A stretch of 64,000 nucleotides of DNA from an uncultured Spirochaetota bacterium (lineage in GTDB: Bacteria > Spirochaetota > Spirochaetia > Treponematales > Treponemataceae). The stretch lies in the NCBI GenBank assembly GCA_944389415.1, contig CALXMF010000004.1, positions 1 through 64,000 on the forward strand, in the 5' to 3' direction. Made by a program: the position numbers and the translations under genes. Shown here in pieces: positions 61,764 to 64,000 of the stretch. The number at the start of each line of letters is the position of its first letter. Positions within the stretch are counted from its first letter, which is position 1. Under the pieces are notes generated by a model that saw only the letters and a program-made list of their open reading frames with translations, was not told where the DNA came from and did no database searches.

Positions 61764-64000
61764 TGAATACCTTATTACCAAATTCATTACTGGATAAAAT
61801 CAGACGCTGGCCTCAAATGATTGATGCACTCAACGCTCTGTCACAAAAAAAATCCCCTTATGATATTGAAGGTCTCAATAGCGGACTGTATGCTTTTTTT
61901 ATTCGCGAATTCCTATCTAATAGAAAAGCACAGCAATTGCATTACCTGCAGTATAAGGATACTGGAAGATATTCTCAAGCAATTAATACTGTAGCTAACT
62001 CGGCAGATACTGATGTTATTATTATTGTTCCTAGCGAAAAAGAAGCTCAAGAAATAGAATCAGATCTACGTACCATCTTGTCTGAAATTGAGATTTATTT
62101 CTTTCCATGGTGGGGTATTGTTCCTTATAGGCCAGTACCCAAAGGTGCCTTAATATTTGGTGAAAGAGCAGCTGTTCTCGCTAAACTTGCTTATCAGGAA
62201 CGAATATTAAGCTCCTCTTTAAAACCACGTGTTTTTATTATTACTCAGCGGGCAGTTTTGACTCCTGTTCCACCTCCTGATTATATACGAAGTCTGTTGT
62301 TTTCCGTTAAGTGCGGTCAGGAATTTGATCCAACTCAGTTAGCGGACCAACTAGTGAATCAGGGATATACACGAGTACCTAGGGTTACAATACGTGGTGA
62401 GTTTACTCTTCGCGGAGAAGTACTTGATATATTCATGCCAGGCGAAGAGGCAGCTCATCGTATTGTTTTTGATTTTAACATAATAGACCACATAAAAACA
62501 TTTGATCCAGAAACACAGTCTTCTCTTAAAGAACAGAAAAGTCTTTTGATTTACCCCATGAAAGAAGTTATCTGGACCGATCAGTTGATTAAACGACTTG
62601 AATCAGCTGTGAGTAACTCAGAGAAAAATTCAGCCCTGCCTTCTGTTAAAATACAAAATGAAAAAGCTCGTGAGGAAATTCACACTCTGCTTGTAGATTT
62701 GTGTGAAGGAGGAGCAGGCGAGGGTGAAGAACTTTTTTATCCGCTGATTTTCCCGCAAAAATATACCATACTTGAGTATATATCGGAGCAATCAGGTGTC
62801 TTTTTTCTTGATTACGACCGACTTGAAAATGCACAGGAAAGTATTGAACGGGAATATTTAGGGTTATATCGCAGGGCAATACAGGAACATGCTGTTCCAG
62901 TACCCTCAGAAATACTTTTTCCATTTAAAACAATAGAATCAAAAGCAGTTCAAGTGATTCGTTTTCGTTCTCTCCATACAACTACATCCCCAGAGACAAC
63001 TCATTGTATATTTGATGTTGATCAGCCAAGAAGTTTTTTCGGTAACATCAATTACTTAAAAGAAACACTCACAAACCTGCAGAATGAAGGTTGGATCATA
63101 TATCTTTTCGCTGACAGTGAAAATCAAGCATTACGTTTGAGTGAATTGTTTAAAGATTTTCTTACGGATGGATTAAAAGAAAAAAGCAGAGTAGGTGTAC
63201 ATCCACTGCAAATCATACCATCAGCTCTTTCCTCGGGATTTGGGATTCCTTCTGAAAAAATACTCGTCATTCAGGAAAATGAGATTTTTGGCAGAAGAAA
63301 ACGCGTTCCCAAATCTATCAGGCATGCGAAGAGTGCTGTAATTGATACTTTTGTCGAACTTAACCCCGGTGACTATATTGTACATGTAAATTATGGAATA
63401 GGACGTTTCAAGGGCATAGAACGTATCAAAGCATTGGGAAATGAGCGTGATTATATCAAACTTGAATATGCAGAAGCAGAGACTGTTTTCATTCCTATTG
63501 AGCAGGTTAATCTTATACAGCGGTATATTGGTAATGAAGGCGATACACCACGGCTTGACAGACTAGGATCAAAAAGTTGGGAGAATCGGAAAAATAAAGT
63601 CAAAAAGTCAGTTGAGGATATTGCACAACGGCTTATTGATTTGTATTCACGCAGACAGACATCACAGGGATTTGCATTTCCTCCTGATACAGAATTTCAG
63701 ACAGAATTTGAAGCTGCTTTCCCTTATGAAGAAACAGAAGATCAGTTGAATGTTACAGCAGAAGTGAAATCAGATATGGAAAAACCAATACCTATGGATC
63801 GTTTAATATGCGGTGATGTTGGATACGGAAAAACAGAAATTGCCATGAGAGCTGCTTTCAAAGCTGCAATGGGCGGAAAGCAGGTTGCGCTGCTCGCACC
63901 AACAACAATTCTTGCAGAACAGCATTTTGAGTCATTTTCTGAACGGTTTAACGCATTTAAAGCTGTATCGATCGCTCATATGTCCCGTTTTGTCTCACGT
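61764..64000 (+). CDS. mfd: Transcription-repair coupling factor Mfd, 5' part
   Basis: This frame is open from ATG 61764 to the window edge (about 745 residues, incomplete). The N-terminal UvrB-homology module comes first. Then come the RNA-polymerase-interacting CarD-like domain (Y-I-V-H-V-N-Y-G-I-G-R-F) and the translocase Walker A G-D-V-G-Y-G-K-T-E. Mfd removes stalled RNA polymerase and recruits UvrA. The gene diverges from the 60658-61701 gene. The remaining helicase motifs lie outside the window. Confidence 0.93.

Overview
This window looks like chromosomal DNA of an anaerobic, host-associated spirochaete of the genus Treponema. The evidence is the low G+C content, the gene content and order (for example a BMP/nucleoside ABC importer followed by an HD-domain gene, and cheW - DegT-like - nadK - recN), the class III (anaerobic) ribonucleotide reductase, and several secreted proteins that resemble treponemal conserved hypotheticals. 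I cannot fix the species. I see no phage, insertion sequence or CRISPR array.

Layout. 1-60 is the 3' end of a 5S rRNA. 104-2218 is a two-gene Ktr/Trk potassium uptake system. 2303-7186 is cheW, a DegT-like gene, nadK, recN and an unknown gene, closed by a striking 30-bp hairpin. 7350-13393 is a purine-nucleoside importer (binding protein, double ATPase, two permeases) with an HD-domain phosphohydrolase. 13445-18943 holds a LysM/degenerate-M23 protein, a DnaQ-type exonuclease with a C-terminal clamp-binding motif, phosphoglucomutase, an AroH chorismate mutase and glycogen synthase. 18944-19431 is a long AT-rich gap with 44-bp tandem repeats and the rho promoter, followed by rho (with an AT-hook in its N-terminal extension) and rpmE. 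21507-23328 (minus) is a free-standing RlmK and a GNAT protein. 23457-32252 is a compact anaerobic cobalamin operon cbiK-D-L-FG-HJ-ET-A with three gene fusions and no cbiC. 32244-36227 (minus) is the anaerobic RNR locus nrdR - nrdD - (glycyl-radical/thioredoxin-like small gene) - nrdG. 36430-42080 is RNase Z, a Gld-type ABC exporter set and a methyltransferase broken by two single-base deletions. 42149-46399 is a CPBP protease, a HEAT-like secreted protein, a short ComEC and an OmpA-like protein with a transmembrane helix. 46501-51191 is rsmA-dut-lptF-lptG-tgt. 51207-55386 is a HEAT protein and a BtuFCD/Fec-type importer. 55497-59063 is YhcH, a lone biotin-dependent carboxyltransferase and alanine racemase. 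59145-64000 is tRNA-Leu(CAG), two zinc-ribbon proteins, two unknown genes and the start of mfd.

How it fits together. The most interesting locus is the anaerobic RNR. The catalytic NrdD polypeptide stops after its zinc-binding segment. The canonical C-terminal glycyl-radical segment (R-I-V-G-Y-Y, then W-N-K-G-K) is on a separate 176-aa protein fused to a CPNC thioredoxin/glutaredoxin-like domain. Both transcription units have paired NrdR-box-like sites, and nrdR is the first gene of the locus. The Cbi operon and the BtuFCD-like importer point to corrinoid economy; the lone carboxyltransferase may belong to methylmalonyl-/propionyl-CoA metabolism, which often uses B12.

A second theme is promoter architecture. 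At several genes (aroH, rnz, alr, probably rsmA, cbiK and the GNAT gene) a sigma70-like -10 lies only 6-9 nt before the ATG and there is no Shine-Dalgarno sequence. This suggests leaderless or nearly leaderless mRNAs alongside the strong Shine-Dalgarno starts inside operons.
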